Shown piece by piece: positions 6,605 through 7,609 of a stretch of DNA of 7,609 bases; position 1 is the stretch's first letter, and each line of letters opens with the position of its first letter. The DNA lies in contig DDEI01000016.1 in assembly GCA_002336675.1 (NCBI GenBank), positions 44,795 to 52,403 on the forward strand, read 5' to 3'. The position numbers were made by a program, and so were the translations under genes. This stretch comes from Flavobacteriales bacterium UBA1958 (lineage in GTDB: Bacteria > Bacteroidota > Bacteroidia > Flavobacteriales_D > Sanyastnellaceae). The notes under the pieces are model-generated. The model worked only from the letters and a program-made list of their open reading frames with translations, was not told the DNA's origin and ran no database searches.

Positions 6605-7327
6605 ATGAGAATAGCGATAATTGGTTATGGTAAGATGGGAAAAACAATCGAAGCACTGGCTTTAAAAAAAGGTTACGAAATCGTTTTAAAAACTACTGGC
6701 AAATTTCCGGCCGATGAATCTTCTTTAAAAGAATCTAAGGCAGATGTCGCGATAGAATTCACACAACCTGATAAAGCGGTTAAAAACCTTCTAATGTGCG
6801 CTAAGGCCCAAATCCCAGTAGTCACAGGGACCACTGGTTGGTACGATCACTTATCTGAAGTCGAAAATGAATTTAAGTCGCATTCCGGTAAACTTATTTA
6901 CAGCAGCAACTTCAGTATTGGAGTTAACATATTCTTCAAACTGAATGAATATTTATCCAGGATAATGGCTAGATATGATAGCTACGACCCCTTAATCAAG
7001 GAGACACACCACACTGAAAAAATAGATAGTCCAAGCGGAACAGCGATCACCTTAGCCGAAGATATCATTTTTCAAATGAAAAGAAAAGACGCTTGGGAAA
7101 ATGAACTCTCCGGAAATGGGGAGAAGCTGAGTATTATTTCTAAAAGAGAACCAAATGTTCCGGGAACTCATGAAATCAGTTACACAGGTCTTAACGATGA
7201 GTTGTCTATAAAACACCAAGCTAATAACAGAGATGGATTCGCTTTAGGCTCTATATTAGCCGCCAAATGGCTGCTGCATCAAGAAAGTGGAGTTTATTCC
7301 ATGAGAGATTTCCTAAAAATAAAATAA
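6605..7327 (+). CDS. dapB: 4-hydroxy-tetrahydrodipicolinate reductase
   Basis: DapB reduces the dehydrated product of 4-hydroxy-tetrahydrodipicolinate to tetrahydrodipicolinate with NAD(P)H, in the cytoplasm. This step supplies diaminopimelate for peptidoglycan and lysine. The 240-residue protein has the nucleotide-binding GYGKMG (7-12) near the N-terminus, EFT (51-53), VVTGTTGW (72-79), SSNFSIGVNI (100-109) and the active-site signature ETHHTEKIDSPSGTA (133-147). In that signature H135 and K139 match E. coli H159 and K163. The C-terminal block runs from PGTHEISY (186-193) to ESGVYSMRDFL (227-237). It is about 30 residues shorter than E. coli DapB because the loops between early Rossmann strands are trimmed, as in Bacteroidota homologues I recall; catalytic and binding motifs are intact. 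It starts 2 nt after the DUF5683 stop with an A-rich leader and no Shine-Dalgarno. Probably co-transcribed with parAB. Confidence 0.96.
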   Translation: MRIAIIGYGKMGKTIEALALKKGYEIVLKTTGKFPADESSLKESKADVAIEFTQPDKAVKNLLMCAKAQIPVVTGTTGWYDHLSEVENEFKSHSGKLIYSSNFSIGVNIFFKLNEYLSRIMARYDSYDPLIKETHHTEKIDSPSGTAITLAEDIIFQMKRKDAWENELSGNGEKLSIISKREPNVPGTHEISYTGLNDELSIKHQANNRDGFALGSILAAKWLLHQESGVYSMRDFLKIK

Positions 7328-7331
7328 GAAA

Positions 7332-7609
7332 ATGTTTACAATACCCTATATACTCCTTTACCTACTAATACTTACTCTTTTTATATGCTTAGGAACTGTT
7401 TTTGAAAAAGCAGGAAAAGAAAAATGGAAAGGTTATGTACCTATATTGAATTTCTTTACGTGGCTACAAATCCTAAAAAGACCTTGGTGGTGGCTTCTAT
7501 TATTAATTATTCCTGGAGTAAATCTCATCATGCTTATTATCATGAATGTAGAAACTGCCATCGCTTTTGGTAAAAGAAGCACAAAAGAACAGTGGTTTTT
7601 CGGTGCTCT
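7332..7609 (+). CDS. lepB: Signal peptidase I, N-terminal part (cut by window edge)
   Basis: A frame opens with ATG 4 nt after the dapB stop and runs off the window end after 92 codons. My translation begins with a hydrophobic helix, MFTIPYILLYLLILTLFICL, then GTVFEKAGKEKWKGYVPILN, a W-rich patch (KRPWWW, ~52-57), a second hydrophobic helix (~58-72) and NVETAIAFGKRSTKEQW. This matches the extra N-terminal membrane region that precedes the peptidase S26 domain in Bacteroidota LepB, which removes signal peptides from exported proteins at the inner membrane. The catalytic Ser and Lys are not in the window, so the S26 domain is inferred from this N-terminus and from the dapB-lepB order. A stand-alone small membrane protein with this domain is the alternative. 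Confidence 0.75.
   Translation, partial: MFTIPYILLYLLILTLFICLGTVFEKAGKEKWKGYVPILNFFTWLQILKRPWWWLLLLIIPGVNLIMLIIMNVETAIAFGKRSTKEQWFFGA

Overview
This AT-rich window looks like ordinary chromosomal housekeeping sequence from a member of the Bacteroidota, most likely the Flavobacteriia or a close relative. The evidence is lineage-typical protein sequences (a GSCFA-domain protein, a UvrA with a CPTS-type first zinc site, a DUF5683 protein, a short DapB and a signal peptidase I with an extra N-terminal membrane part). Gene starts are preceded by A-rich leaders instead of Shine-Dalgarno sequences. I see no mobile element, tRNA or rRNA gene, CRISPR array, or abrupt change in codon use.

Left part (1-3863): a GSCFA-domain SGNH-hydrolase-like protein lies on the minus strand, read leftward from a GTG start, with a weak hairpin and T-rich stretch after its stop. 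It diverges from uvrA, the damage-recognition ATPase of nucleotide excision repair, across a gap of about 67 bp. uvrA ends with an AT-rich hairpin followed by T tracts that looks like an intrinsic terminator.

Middle (3864-4334): a 471-bp stretch without a convincing gene. It holds the uvrA terminator, a small hairpin and an 8-bp direct repeat close to parA, and it must include the promoter and leader of the next operon. I found no canonical parS.

Right part (4335-7609): a tightly packed plus-strand operon, parA-parB-DUF5683 gene-dapB-lepB, with junctions of -8, -1, +2 and +4 nt. The lepB reading frame is cut by the window edge. As I recall, this order is common in Bacteroidota. It puts chromosome partitioning (ParA/ParB) in one transcription unit with a small exported protein of unknown function, the diaminopimelate/lysine enzyme DapB (peptidoglycan precursor supply) and the leader peptidase LepB (protein export). 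That suggests shared growth-linked expression.

I did not find a clearly undescribed biological system. The points most worth a second look are the altered first zinc site of UvrA, the conserved but unexplained DUF5683 protein inside the par operon, and the content of the 471-bp gap.
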